Positions 33,315 through 42,836 of a DNA stretch of 54,968 bases are shown here, piece by piece. The first letter of the stretch is position 1; each line of letters opens with the position of its first letter. The position numbers were made by a program, and so were the translations under genes. The notes beneath the pieces are model-generated. The model worked only from the letters and a program-made list of their open reading frames with translations, ran no database searches and was not told the DNA's origin. This DNA comes from Halorientalis salina. GTDB lineage: Archaea > Halobacteriota > Halobacteria > Halobacteriales > Haloarculaceae. The DNA lies in the NCBI RefSeq assembly GCF_005049285.1, contig NZ_SOSC01000016.1, forward strand, positions 1-54,968, given 5' to 3'.

Positions 33315-34178
33315 ATGGTATCCGAGGCCGAAATCGAGCGCCTTCGACGGGAGGCAGATACCATCATGACTCGCATCCAGGCGGTCGACGATGCTCTCGA
33401 ACGGGCCCGCAACGAAACCGGCGACCACTGGGAAGCCGGTGAACTCGACCTGACCCTACGGACGCCTCAGGGCGAGGACATCGACCTCGAACTCGACCTC
33501 GATGCGGACGCGGCGACGAACGCCCAAACACGCTACGAGCGCGCGAAAGAACTCGAATCCCAGCTCGAACAGAAACAGGCTGTCGTCGGACAGTTGGCAC
33601 CGCTACCCGCCGATCCAGTCGCGTATCTCGTGCTCTATCACCTCGATACCGTCGAGGGAAACTACCCGCGGTCGATGGCCGGGCACCTCGATGCAGAGCG
33701 GAGCCAGGTCGAAGCGTTGTGTGAGGAGATGGAGTCCACGGGGTTGCTCGAACGGGTCGAATCGGGGACCGTCAAACAGCGTCGCGTGAAGGCGAAAAAG
33801 GCCGATGAAGTCCGGCAACACCACACGTATTATCGACTCTCACGGGAGGGTGATCACCTACTCCGGTTTCTGGACGACGATGAAGGCAAACTGAACGTCC
33901 TCCGGCATCTGCCGGACGGCAGGACCATCGCACAGCGACTGGCGCGCGGCGGTCCCGACTATCCGCGAATGACTGCCGAGGAACTGGGGATGGAGTTCGA
34001 GTACGTGCGACATCTCTATCGTACGCTGCGACGCACCGGCCTCGTTACCGTCTACGAGGGAAGTACGATCAAGGGCAGCGAACGAAAGTTGAAACCCAAA
34101 GACGAGACACATCGCAAACACACCTACTACGTTACTACGTCGACGGCCGATCGATTGTTACGGGAGTTCGACGACTGA
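33315..34178 (+). CDS. DUF2250-type winged-helix protein with a coiled-coil start
   Basis: 287 residues from ATG 33315. Residues 1-95 contain helices rich in E/R/A/Q, with a coiled coil near 66-85 (QTRYERAKELESQLEQKQAVV). A winged helix follows: PVAYLVLYHLDTVEGNYPRSMAGHLDAERSQVEALCEEMESTGLLERV, then a second HTH-like unit (MTAEELGMEFEYVRHLYRTLRRTGLVTVYEG). Both end in H-H-T-Y-Y or K-H-T-Y-Y wing strands, indicating an internal duplication. It is a probable DNA-binding regulator, and the adjacent LLM oxidoreductase is a possible target. Confidence 0.75.
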   Translation: MVSEAEIERLRREADTIMTRIQAVDDALERARNETGDHWEAGELDLTLRTPQGEDIDLELDLDADAATNAQTRYERAKELESQLEQKQAVVGQLAPLPADPVAYLVLYHLDTVEGNYPRSMAGHLDAERSQVEALCEEMESTGLLERVESGTVKQRRVKAKKADEVRQHHTYYRLSREGDHLLRFLDDDEGKLNVLRHLPDGRTIAQRLARGGPDYPRMTAEELGMEFEYVRHLYRTLRRTGLVTVYEGSTIKGSERKLKPKDETHRKHTYYVTTSTADRLLREFDD

Positions 34179-34219
34179 ACGGGGGTACTTCCAAGTACGA
34201 GCCGGATGGAGTCCTGAAC

Positions 34220-35236
34220 ATGCCAACAGGTGCCAAACTCGATACGACGCTCCCGATGAGTACGTTTCCCTCGATGGACGCCGCCATCGAGTTCGCACAG
34301 GACGCCGAAGACGTCGGCTACAGTTTCATCTCGATGTCCGAGGTGACGGGGTACAACGCGGTTGCAGTACAGGGCGCGCTTGCGAGACAGACCACAGAGA
34401 TCGGTATCACGAACGACGTTATCTCCCCGTACGGTCGGTCGCCGGCACTCCTCGGCCAGACGGCCGCCACTGTCCAGCAGCTCTCCGGCGGGCGCTATCG
34501 AATGGGGCTGGGTGCCTCCTCGCCGCCGCTGGCCGAGCAGTGGCACGGCCGCGAGTTCGACCGCCCGCTCCGGACGCTCCGTGAGGCCATCGAGATAATC
34601 AACATGATCCTCGCCGGCGAGCGCGCGGACTACTCGGGCGAGATCTTCGATCTCGGGGGCCTCAACCCCGAGTTCGACGCGATCGAACCCAAACCGGGCA
34701 TCGACATCGCCGCGCTCGGTCCAAAGTCCGTCGAAATGACCGGTCGCTTTGCCGACGGCTGGGTGCCACAACTGTTCACGCCGGACGGGCTCCGGGACCG
34801 TCTCGAAGACCTCGAACGGGGTGCCGAACTCGGCGACCGCTCGCTCGACGACCTCCGGGTGACGCCGACCTTCCGCTGCTGTGCGCTGGAGGACCGCGAG
34901 CGCGCTCGCACGCTCGCCCGCGACCAGCTGGTGTTCATGCTGGCTGCCTACGGCCCGTTCTATCGGGAATCGGTTGCCAGGCAGGGCTGGGAGGAGGTGA
35001 CGTCGGAGATTCACCAGCGCTGGGAGGACGGTGATAAAGAGGGCGCTCGCGACGCCCTCCCGGACGAACTGATGGACGACCTCGTCGGTGCCGGTCGGCC
35101 CGAGGAAGTCCGGGAACGCATCAGGAAGTTCACTGACATCGACGCCGTCGATGCCGTCCGAATCTCCTTTTCACACGGCCAGTCCGTCGAGGAACTCGAA
35201 CAGACCAGGGACGCGCTCGCACCGGAAAACTGGTAG
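34220..35236 (+). CDS. F420-dependent LLM-class oxidoreductase
   Basis: 338 residues from ATG 34220. A luciferase-like TIM barrel is seen: AQDAEDVGYSFISMSEVTGYNA, TTEIGITNDVISPYGRSPALLGQTAATVQQLSGGRYRMGLGASSPPLAEQWHG, and AALGPKSVEMTGRFADGWVPQLFTP. It matches the haloarchaeal LLM group that binds coenzyme F420. It would transfer hydride between F420 and an organic substrate. A flavin monooxygenase gene follows 99 bp downstream on the same strand, so the two may act on the same compound. Confidence 0.88.
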   Translation: MPTGAKLDTTLPMSTFPSMDAAIEFAQDAEDVGYSFISMSEVTGYNAVAVQGALARQTTEIGITNDVISPYGRSPALLGQTAATVQQLSGGRYRMGLGASSPPLAEQWHGREFDRPLRTLREAIEIINMILAGERADYSGEIFDLGGLNPEFDAIEPKPGIDIAALGPKSVEMTGRFADGWVPQLFTPDGLRDRLEDLERGAELGDRSLDDLRVTPTFRCCALEDRERARTLARDQLVFMLAAYGPFYRESVARQGWEEVTSEIHQRWEDGDKEGARDALPDELMDDLVGAGRPEEVRERIRKFTDIDAVDAVRISFSHGQSVEELEQTRDALAPENW

Positions 35237-35335
35237 CAACCCGATTCCGCGTTCGACCGTCACTGATATACAGCCGATAGTCTGGTGGGGTATTTTTAAC
35301 CGGGGCCGTCCCTATGCTTGAGGCAGTGATTCAGC

Positions 35336-37006
35336 GTGTCTGACATAGACACACATACTGAGGGGGGTACTGGGTCCGCCGACGTCGACGCAGTCGTTAT
35401 CGGAGCGGGGTTCTCGGGGCTCTACATGCTGCACCGCCTGCGGGAACTGGGCCTCTCCGTTCGTGTCTTCGAGAAGGGTGACGGTGTCGGCGGGACCTGG
35501 TACTGGAACCGCTATCCCGGCGCGCGCTGTGACAGCGAGAGCCACATTTACTGTTACTCGTTTGCCGAGGAACTGCACGAGGACTGGGAGTGGAGCGAAC
35601 GCTACCCTGAACAACCCGAAATCCTCGCGTACCTCCAGTTCGTCGCCGACCGGTTGGACCTCCGCCGCGACATCGAGTTCGAGACTGAGGTCACGTCGGC
35701 GACGTACGACGAGTCATCGAGCACCTGGACAGTCGAAACGGCGGACGGCGAACGCGTCTCCACTCGCTTTTTCATCACTGCGGTCGGCTGTCTCTCGAAG
35801 CCCTTCCGCCCCGATTTCGACGGGCTGGACGATTTCGAGGGCGAGTGGTACCACACGGCCCGATGGCCCGACGAGGAGATCGATTTCGGCGACGACCACG
35901 TCGGCGTCATCGGTACTGGCTCGACCGGTATCCAGTTCATCTCCGAGGTCGGCGGGCGCGCCGATCACCTGACCGTCTTCCAGCGGACGCCGAACTACGC
36001 GGTCCCCGCCAGGAACCGACCGCTCGGCGACGAGGAGTACGCGGACATCCGGGCGAACTACGACGACATCTGGGAGCGAGCGCGGGACTCCCGGCTCGGG
36101 ATGCCGTTCGACTGGGAGCAACACACCGCGTTCAACCTCTCTGATGAGGAAATCGAGGAGGTTCTCGAAGAGCGCTGGCAGCAGGGCGGCTTCCGATTTC
36201 TCCACGCCTTCGAGCCCGGGTACATTCTGTCGAACGCCGAGATCAACGAGACGATCTCCGAGTTCATTCGCGAGAAGATCCGCGAGAAGGTGGACGACCC
36301 GGAGACGGCCGAGAAACTCGTCCCCACCGACCATCCCTACGGCTCGAAACGCCCGCCGATGGATTACAACGACTACTACGGGACGTACAACCGCGACGAC
36401 GTGACGCTCGTCGACGTCGACGAGGCGCCCATCGAGGCGTTCACGCCCGATGGTATCCGGACGGCCGACGACCACTACGACCTCGATACCGTCGTCTTCG
36501 CGACGGGATTCGACGCGATGACCGGCGCGCTTCTGGCGATCGATATCGAAGGCAGGGACGGCCAGACGCTCGAAGCGAAGTGGGAAGCCGGACCGCGAAC
36601 CTATCTCGGCCTCGGAATTCACGGCTTCCCGAACCTGTTCACCATCACTGGGCCGCAGAGTCCCTCGGTCCTCACCAACATGCCGATGGCCATCGAACAG
36701 CACGTCGAGTGGATCGCCGACTGCATCGCCTACATGGACGAGCAGGGGTACGACCGCATCGAGGCGACCGAGGACGCAGAAACCCAGTGGGTCCAGAACA
36801 CGAACATGCTGGCCGAAAACATGCTGTTCTCGGAAGCCAAGTCCTGGTACCGCGGCGCGAACGTCCCCGGGAAAACCCAGGTCTTCACGCCGTTCCCCGG
36901 TGGCCTCGACAATTACCGAGAGATCTGTGACCGAGTCGCGGGTGACGATTACGACGGCTTCGAACTCGACCGGGTCGACGACGCACCGACGGTCGAGGGT
37001 CGCTGA
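35336..37006 (+). CDS. Flavin-containing Baeyer-Villiger-type monooxygenase
   Basis: 556 residues from GTG 35336. FAD-binding GAGFSG (23-28) with GTWYWNRYPGARCD, the Baeyer-Villiger fingerprint F168-x-G-x3-H-x3-W-P178 (FEGEWYHTARWP), and NADPH-binding GTGSTG (193-198), in standard order. Such enzymes insert one oxygen atom next to a ketone carbonyl using NADPH and O2, giving an ester or lactone. Length is normal for the family. Ketone substrate unknown; pairing with an F420 oxidoreductase suggests a small degradative unit. Confidence 0.92.
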   Translation: MSDIDTHTEGGTGSADVDAVVIGAGFSGLYMLHRLRELGLSVRVFEKGDGVGGTWYWNRYPGARCDSESHIYCYSFAEELHEDWEWSERYPEQPEILAYLQFVADRLDLRRDIEFETEVTSATYDESSSTWTVETADGERVSTRFFITAVGCLSKPFRPDFDGLDDFEGEWYHTARWPDEEIDFGDDHVGVIGTGSTGIQFISEVGGRADHLTVFQRTPNYAVPARNRPLGDEEYADIRANYDDIWERARDSRLGMPFDWEQHTAFNLSDEEIEEVLEERWQQGGFRFLHAFEPGYILSNAEINETISEFIREKIREKVDDPETAEKLVPTDHPYGSKRPPMDYNDYYGTYNRDDVTLVDVDEAPIEAFTPDGIRTADDHYDLDTVVFATGFDAMTGALLAIDIEGRDGQTLEAKWEAGPRTYLGLGIHGFPNLFTITGPQSPSVLTNMPMAIEQHVEWIADCIAYMDEQGYDRIEATEDAETQWVQNTNMLAENMLFSEAKSWYRGANVPGKTQVFTPFPGGLDNYREICDRVAGDDYDGFELDRVDDAPTVEGR

Positions 37007-37060
37007 CACGACCACCAAGTCACGAAAGCGGGAGTCGACGTGTCGCACGACCGCAGGAAG

Positions 37061-37936
37061 TCAGACCACTCCGGCACCCACGACGAGGAACCCGACACCG
37101 ACGAGACCGATGGCTGCCGCCACCCCGTAGGCCAATTTGTAACTGCCGAGGTCCGACACGAGCGCGTCCTCGGACTGATCCGAGACGATCATCGACCCGT
37201 CCCCGTCCGCTGGGGGCGTAATTACCACGTCGTCGGGACCTAACGGATACGTCGCGTCGGCCGTCGCCTCGGCGTTCCCGAGGAGGTATATCTCCGCGCC
37301 GGGTTCGATCGTCTGCTCGTAGTACCGACGTTCGCCGTGTTTGTTCCCGATATCGACGATGTTCGTGATCGAATCAGTCTGTTCGGAGATGCCGGTCTCT
37401 CCCTCGACGAACTCGGCGATCCGTTCCGGCGGGTCCGCGTCGGGCGGCACCGTCGTTTCCACGGGGAAGCGGTCGAACGAACAGTAGACGTCTTCGACCG
37501 TGACGCCGCTCGCGACCAGTCGGTCGAAATCGACGGGGCCCAGACTGAGTTCGGTTCTGCCCGCGTCCTCGCCGACGACGCGGTCGTCGATATCGACCTG
37601 AACTTCGCCAGTTCCGTCGTCGATGACGAAGGGTTTCGCGTACACACCCGAGGCGCGCGTCTCCCACATATCGGTGTTGCCGCGCTCGTCCCACTCGTCG
37701 ATTTCCCACGCGGAGAGGACGGACTCCTCGTCCCTGATCGGCGACTGAAACGGCTCCTCGCATTTGACCCGGCCCTTGAGCTCGACGAGTCCCTCGTCGT
37801 CGATGGACCGGACATCGGTCGTTGGCGTCTTCGCGACGAGGGAGTGACGACGCTGCTGTCGCCAGCCCAATCGACCGACGAGACCCGCGATTACGAGCGT
37901 GACGAGGCCAACGCCGAGCGCGCCGATACTGACCAT
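37061..37936 (-). CDS. GIDE-domain membrane protein
   Basis: 291 residues from ATG 37936 (MVSIGALGVGLVTLVIAGLV). An N-terminal membrane helix, a soluble part with VELKGRVKCEEPFQSPIRDEESVLSAWEIDEW and GDGTGEVQVDID-like strands, the motif RRYYEQTIEPGAEIYLLGNAEA, and a C-terminal membrane helix (LAYGVAAAIGLVGVGFLVVGAGVV). This is the layout of GIDE/BAM domains, known from mitochondrial MULAN-type ligases; here there is no RING. The archaeal role is unknown. Its long upstream frame is not acidic, so I reject an earlier start. Confidence 0.82.
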   Translation of the reverse strand: MVSIGALGVGLVTLVIAGLVGRLGWRQQRRHSLVAKTPTTDVRSIDDEGLVELKGRVKCEEPFQSPIRDEESVLSAWEIDEWDERGNTDMWETRASGVYAKPFVIDDGTGEVQVDIDDRVVGEDAGRTELSLGPVDFDRLVASGVTVEDVYCSFDRFPVETTVPPDADPPERIAEFVEGETGISEQTDSITNIVDIGNKHGERRYYEQTIEPGAEIYLLGNAEATADATYPLGPDDVVITPPADGDGSMIVSDQSEDALVSDLGSYKLAYGVAAAIGLVGVGFLVVGAGVV

Positions 37937-38122
37937 ACGAACTATTGACAGATTTGGCCGAACGGATACATAAATCGAGGGGACACGGACCTCGAAGCCC
38001 CGCTGGCTTCCGTCGCGCCTGCCCGGGGAACGACGACATGACATTTATAAGTTGGCCACGGCTTCCGGGTCTGAACCTCGCGGTTCCGTTTTATCCGAGA
38101 CCGGGCACGAGTTGGTAGTGCA

Positions 38123-39283
38123 ATGGTTCCCGACAACCTCCGTGCTGCCCTGATTGCAGTCACGTTCGGCGCGCTGGTCGTCGCCTCCGGTGTTACCGGA
38201 GCGGCCGCGATGACCGACCAGTCGCCGACTGCGGAACAGCCCGAAGAACAGACAGAGAGCACGTCTTCTGATGCGGACGAACAGACAGATTCGCCGTCTC
38301 CCGACGGTGAGGAAGTGATCGAAACGTTCGAAGAACGCGTCTCGTCACTCGATACGCTCGTGATGGCCTACGAGACGAACGTGACGATGAACGACAACCG
38401 GACGATGACAACCCTACAGGAGATGTGGGTGGACTACGAGAACGATCGCATCCGGACTGAGACCGAAACCGATCGGACCGAGACGATCACCGTCCGCAAC
38501 GAGAGCAAGACGGTGACCTACGACGTGGAAAACAATCAGGTGAACCGGTTCGACAACACCGGCGACACTGGGCCGAAGACGATGGTTGACCGAATGCTCA
38601 ACAACAGCGAACTCTCGTACGACGGCCGCGAGCGTCTGGACGGTGAGCAGACCTATCGGCTGGAGGTGACCCCCACGAACACGGATGGGATGGACGGGTC
38701 CGTCGACGCGACCGTCTGGCTCGACACGGATACCTACTTCCCGACGAAGATGGCCACAAACATCGACAGCGGCGAGTCAGAATACGAGATGACCGCTCAG
38801 TTCCGGAACGTCACGCTGAACGAATCGATTCCGGACGATCGGTTCACTGTCGACATCCCCGATGACGCCGAGGAACCGGACCACTCCATGCCGAACCGGA
38901 GCACCTACGACTCGCTGTCGGCCCTCCAGGACAACACGAACCGATCGGTCCCCGACCCGGACGTGCCTGACGCCTACAACTTCGATCGAGGAGACGTCAT
39001 CGACGGTGACGACTACCACGCGATTACGCTTCGGTACACCAATGGAGACGGCGAGTCCCTCCACGTCGCCACACGCTCCGCGACGGGCTTCAACTACAGT
39101 GACAGCGAGCAGTTCGATGCAGTCGATGTCGGGAATCAGACCGGCTACTACACGGACTACGAGTACAATGGCAACACGACGTCCATCCTCGTGCTCGACT
39201 GTGCGGACAATTCCTACAGTCTCTCCGGTCGACTCTCGAAAGAAGAGATCATCGACATCGGCGAATCGCTCGACTGCGAGTGA
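38123..39283 (+). CDS. Secreted LolA-like lipoprotein-carrier-fold protein
   Basis: 386 residues from ATG 38123. A Sec signal peptide (LRAALIAVTFGALVVASGVTGAAA) is followed by an acidic Ser/Thr linker. The LolA-like beta half-barrel then begins: FEERVSSLDTLVMAYETNVTM, EMWVDYENDRIRTETE, DGEQTYRLEVTP, TVWLDTDTYFPTKM, and VTLNESIPDDRFTVDIPDDAE. A second, C-terminal domain (HAITLRYTNGDGESLHVATR... SILVLDCADNSYSLSGRLSKEE) resembles DUF4367-like sporulation/anti-sigma modules. It is exported and probably cell-surface associated; ligand unknown. Confidence 0.8.
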   Translation: MVPDNLRAALIAVTFGALVVASGVTGAAAMTDQSPTAEQPEEQTESTSSDADEQTDSPSPDGEEVIETFEERVSSLDTLVMAYETNVTMNDNRTMTTLQEMWVDYENDRIRTETETDRTETITVRNESKTVTYDVENNQVNRFDNTGDTGPKTMVDRMLNNSELSYDGRERLDGEQTYRLEVTPTNTDGMDGSVDATVWLDTDTYFPTKMATNIDSGESEYEMTAQFRNVTLNESIPDDRFTVDIPDDAEEPDHSMPNRSTYDSLSALQDNTNRSVPDPDVPDAYNFDRGDVIDGDDYHAITLRYTNGDGESLHVATRSATGFNYSDSEQFDAVDVGNQTGYYTDYEYNGNTTSILVLDCADNSYSLSGRLSKEEIIDIGESLDCE

Positions 39284-39332
39284 CCACGCCGTGACCCGAT
39301 CTGACCTGCCGTAACGAGTATCAGCGAACTGC

Positions 39333-39340
39333 TTTTTTTT
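39333..39340 (+). terminator. Oligo-T terminator after the LolA-like gene
   Basis: A run of eight T lies 50 bp after the stop codon at 39283, with no strong hairpin. Archaeal transcription commonly ends at such T-runs. Confidence 0.55.
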
Positions 39341-39398
39341 ACGGCGACACTGGTGACGCCAAAGCGATTTATCCATCCCCCTATACAACGTCACTAAC

Positions 39399-41621
39399 AT
39401 GAGCGGATCCGAGCGTGATAGTGACGTTCTCATGCGGGACGAGATGCTCGAACGGGTCTCCGACGCGGTCGTCGTTCTCGATTCTGACTTCCAGTGTCTC
39501 ACCTGTAACGAACGAGCCGAAGGGCTCCTCGGGACTGACGCCGACGATATCGTCGGGAGCCACGTCTGGACCGTCTTTCCGGACATGGTCGGCACCGAGG
39601 CCCAGCGGAAAATCGAGGCGACGATGGAATCGGGCCAACAGGAGACCTGTGAACGGTACGACGACGATATCGACCGCTGGTTCGAGGTCCGCGTCTATCC
39701 CGACGAGGACGGTGTCTCCCTGTTCTTCACCGATATTACCGAACGGAGAGAGCGAGAACTGGAAGTCGACCGATACGAGCGGATTCTCGGGCATCTCCCC
39801 GTCGCCATCGAGCGAGCGACGACCGGTGATGACGACGAGTTCACGTACGTCACTGAGGGGCTGGTCGAGTTGGTCGGTGCCGAATCGACAGATGCGCTCC
39901 TGGATCACAGGCCATCCGAACTGTACGCGAACGCGGACGAACGCGAGGCGCTCGTCGAGTCACTGGCTGCGACCGGGCAAGTGTCGGATCGACCGATCGA
40001 ATTCGAGACCCTTGCCGGAGATACCTTCGAGGGTACAATCACTGCGAGCCGCGAGGAAATCAGCGGTGGGGAGTACTACGTTACCATCTTCGAGAGCGGG
40101 ACGGACGAACGGGAACACGAACAGGGTCTCGCGAGGGCCGACGCGATGTTCCGGAACGCACAGGACGCGATATTTTTCGTCGACGTCGACGCCGGCGCGG
40201 AGACCTTCGTCTTCGAGCGGGCGAATCCGGCCTACGAGGACCAGACGGGACTGTCGACGGAGGATATCCGTGGGGAAACGGCCGGAGAAATCCTCGGCGA
40301 CGACGCCGGCGAGACGCTCGTATCGCGGTTTCGCGAGTGCGTGACGACGCAGGAACCCGTCGAGTGCGAACTCGAACTCCCTGTTCCGGACGACGAGTCG
40401 TCGTGGTCGATTCGAATTGCTCCGGTGGTCGTCGATGGTGAGGTCGTCCAACTCGTCGGTTCCGGGCGTGACGTGACGGACCGCAAGGCACGTGATCGGG
40501 ACCTCGCGCGCTACGAAACATTCGTCGAGATCGCGACCGAGTTCGTCACGGTCGTCGACGCCGAGAAGACCGTGGAGTACGTGAGTCCGGCGGCTACGCA
40601 GGTCGTCGGCCACGAACCGGACGACATCGTCGGGTCGTCGCTCCTCGAACACGTCCATCCCGACGACCGGGAAGGGGTGGAAACGGAGATCGGGAAACTG
40701 CTTGGTAGTCCATCGAAGACGGTGACGTGTACCTACCGGTTACAACAGGCCGACGGGTCGTGGGCGACCGTCGAATCCAGGGGAGTCAACCGGTTGGACG
40801 CCGACGCGATCGGGGGGCTCGTCTTCGTTACGCGGGACGTCACCGAGCAAACGGACCGCGAGCAGACGCTCGAACAGGTCCGACAGCGGTTCGAACTGGC
40901 CGTCGAGGGCGCGACTATCAGCACCTGGGACTGGGACCGGGAGGCCGACGAAATCGTCTTCAACGACGAGTGGACCAACATGGTCGGACTGGCGAGCGAG
41001 GTTCCCGAATTCGATTTCGACATCTGGGCGGACGTGATCCACCCCGACGACGTGGACGACGCGAGGGCCGCACTGAATGCCCACCTCGACGGCGAGACCG
41101 AGCGGTACGACCAGGAAGTCCGGATGCGGACCGAGGACGGGGACTGGCAGTGGGTTCGGACGATCGGAACAGTGGTCGACCGCGACGCGAGCGGGACCGC
41201 CACCCGAGCGACGGGGCTTCATATCGACATCGACGAGCGCAAACACGTCCAGCAGGGCCTCTCGGAGACGACGAACACGCTCGAAGCCGTCATCAAAGCC
41301 TCGCCGAACGCAATCGTCATCGTCGACCCAGCCGGCGAGGTCGTACTCTGGAACCGTGCGGCAGAGCGACTCTTCGGTTGGGAGAAAGACGAGGTCCTCG
41401 GCGAACCCGTCCCGTTCATCCCCGAGAACAAACCCTCGAAGTTCGAACCGGTCATCGGCCAACTCAACAGCGGCGAAACCATCCAGACCGTCAAGACCCG
41501 ACGACAGACCAAATCCGGCGAACTCCGCGACGTGCGACTCTCCTCGACGCGGATCGACGGCGAGGACGAGATCGTCGGCTATCTCGGCATCTTCCAGGAC
41601 CTGCGCGCTTCCCAGTCCTGA
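39399..41621 (+). CDS. Six-PAS protein without a kinase domain
   Basis: 740 residues from ATG 39399. I see six PAS/PAC units in series, at about 10-115, 120-225, 232-345, 350-475, 480-610 and 615-738. Each ends in a signature such as FFTDITERRER, GSGRDVTDRK, VTRDVTEQTDRE, LHIDIDERKH or GIFQDLRASQS. No histidine kinase H-box, ATPase, GAF-linked HTH_10 or other output is present, and the protein stops right after the last PAS. No membrane helices, so it is a cytosolic sensor. It may act by protein contact with a separate kinase or regulator. The T-run at 39333 separates it from the upstream gene. Confidence 0.9.
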   Translation: MSGSERDSDVLMRDEMLERVSDAVVVLDSDFQCLTCNERAEGLLGTDADDIVGSHVWTVFPDMVGTEAQRKIEATMESGQQETCERYDDDIDRWFEVRVYPDEDGVSLFFTDITERRERELEVDRYERILGHLPVAIERATTGDDDEFTYVTEGLVELVGAESTDALLDHRPSELYANADEREALVESLAATGQVSDRPIEFETLAGDTFEGTITASREEISGGEYYVTIFESGTDEREHEQGLARADAMFRNAQDAIFFVDVDAGAETFVFERANPAYEDQTGLSTEDIRGETAGEILGDDAGETLVSRFRECVTTQEPVECELELPVPDDESSWSIRIAPVVVDGEVVQLVGSGRDVTDRKARDRDLARYETFVEIATEFVTVVDAEKTVEYVSPAATQVVGHEPDDIVGSSLLEHVHPDDREGVETEIGKLLGSPSKTVTCTYRLQQADGSWATVESRGVNRLDADAIGGLVFVTRDVTEQTDREQTLEQVRQRFELAVEGATISTWDWDREADEIVFNDEWTNMVGLASEVPEFDFDIWADVIHPDDVDDARAALNAHLDGETERYDQEVRMRTEDGDWQWVRTIGTVVDRDASGTATRATGLHIDIDERKHVQQGLSETTNTLEAVIKASPNAIVIVDPAGEVVLWNRAAERLFGWEKDEVLGEPVPFIPENKPSKFEPVIGQLNSGETIQTVKTRRQTKSGELRDVRLSSTRIDGEDEIVGYLGIFQDLRASQS

Positions 41622-41755
41622 GACGCTGCTGCGAGTGGTCGGTCGGTACGGTCACATTTCGACACCGAATCCTTCTTTTACGGTCTCTCTGCCGCCGAAG
41701 AACTACCGCGATTCCTGTCACTGTGCCGTTAGCTACCGTATAATTTCGGAAGGCG

Positions 41756-41763
41756 TTTATTAA
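41756..41763 (+). promoter_or_regulatory. TATA box of the thiBPQ operon
   Basis: TTTATTAA centred about 25 bp before ATG 41784, with purines (GGAAGG) just upstream as a possible BRE. The spacing implies a leaderless mRNA. I see no thi-box-like riboswitch in the 162-bp intergenic region. Confidence 0.6.
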
Positions 41764-41783
41764 CTCGGTGTAACAACCCGGTA

Positions 41784-42836
41784 ATGAGACGACGACGATT
41801 CCTGCAACAAGCCGGGGCTGGCGTCGGCGCGGCGACGTTCCTGGCGGGGTGTAACACCGCACCGACTGGCGATGACACGCTCACGATCGCGACGTATTCG
41901 TCGTTCACTGGCGAAGACACGGCTGGTGCGTGGCTGAAGTCGGCGTTCGAGGAGGAACACTCGGACGCAACTGTGGAGTTCACCACGCCCGAAAACGGCT
42001 TCAACCAGTTCATCCAGCGGAAACAACAGGGTGCGCCTATCGGTGCCGACATGTATGTCGGACTGAACACCGGCGAACTCGTCCGAGCCGACGAACAACT
42101 CGACGAGGACCTGTTCCGTTCCTTCGAGGGAACTATCGAAGGGAGCGAGGGGGTCAAGGAGAGCCTCCGTATCGACCCCGACGGTCGCGTGCTCCCCTAC
42201 GACACCGGGTACATCTCGCTGGTGTACGACGAGGACGAGGTCGAGAATCCCGGCTCGTTCGACGCGTTGCTGGAACCCGAATACGAGGACGCGCTCATCA
42301 CGCAGAACGCCCAGCAATCGGATCCCGGACGCGCGTTCCTGTTGTGGTCGATCCACGAGCAGGGGCCCGACAGTTATCTCGATTACTGGGAGGGACTGCT
42401 GGACAACGGCGTTCAGGTCATCTCCGACTGGGAACCGGCCTATCAGGCCTATACGAACGAGGAAGCGCCGATGGTCGTCTCCTACTCGACCGATCAGGTG
42501 TTCTATCACGGTCCCGACGTGGATATGTCCAGACATCAGGTCGGCTTCCTCAACGATCAGGGCTACGCGAACCCGGAGGCAATGGGCGTGTTCGCAGACA
42601 CCGACCAGTCGGAACTGGCGCGGCAGTTCATGGAGTTCGTCCTCTCGGAGCGTGCACAGGCCGAAATCGCGGTCCGAAACGTCCAGTTCCCGGCCATTGA
42701 GGGCGTCACGCCGAGCGAGGAGTTCGACGAGTACGCGCTCGAACCGCCGAACCCCGTGACGTTCACGTACGACGAACTGGTCGGTAACGTTGGGACGTGG
42801 ATCGACGACTGGGCGCAACTCGTCGCGAGCAACTGA
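41784..42836 (+). CDS. thiB: Thiamine-type ABC transporter substrate-binding lipoprotein
   Basis: 350 residues from ATG 41784. A twin-arginine start RRRRFLQ and lipobox LAGC (Cys23) indicate Tat export and lipid anchoring. The mature part is a periplasmic-binding-like fold of the ThiB group: LTIATYSSFTGEDTAGAWLKSAFEEE, GADMYVGLNTGELVRAD, LPYDTGYISLVYDEDEV, MVVSYSTDQVFYHG. It delivers thiamine (or its phosphates) to the permease. The stop overlaps the permease start (TGATG), so the genes are translationally coupled. Confidence 0.85.
   Translation: MRRRRFLQQAGAGVGAATFLAGCNTAPTGDDTLTIATYSSFTGEDTAGAWLKSAFEEEHSDATVEFTTPENGFNQFIQRKQQGAPIGADMYVGLNTGELVRADEQLDEDLFRSFEGTIEGSEGVKESLRIDPDGRVLPYDTGYISLVYDEDEVENPGSFDALLEPEYEDALITQNAQQSDPGRAFLLWSIHEQGPDSYLDYWEGLLDNGVQVISDWEPAYQAYTNEEAPMVVSYSTDQVFYHGPDVDMSRHQVGFLNDQGYANPEAMGVFADTDQSELARQFMEFVLSERAQAEIAVRNVQFPAIEGVTPSEEFDEYALEPPNPVTFTYDELVGNVGTWIDDWAQLVASN

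Noticed and set aside
41622-41783. Possible TPP riboswitch before the thiamine transporter genes
   Set aside because: No thi-box core (CUGAGA...ACCUGAUC-like) is visible, and the TATA spacing implies a leaderless transcript.
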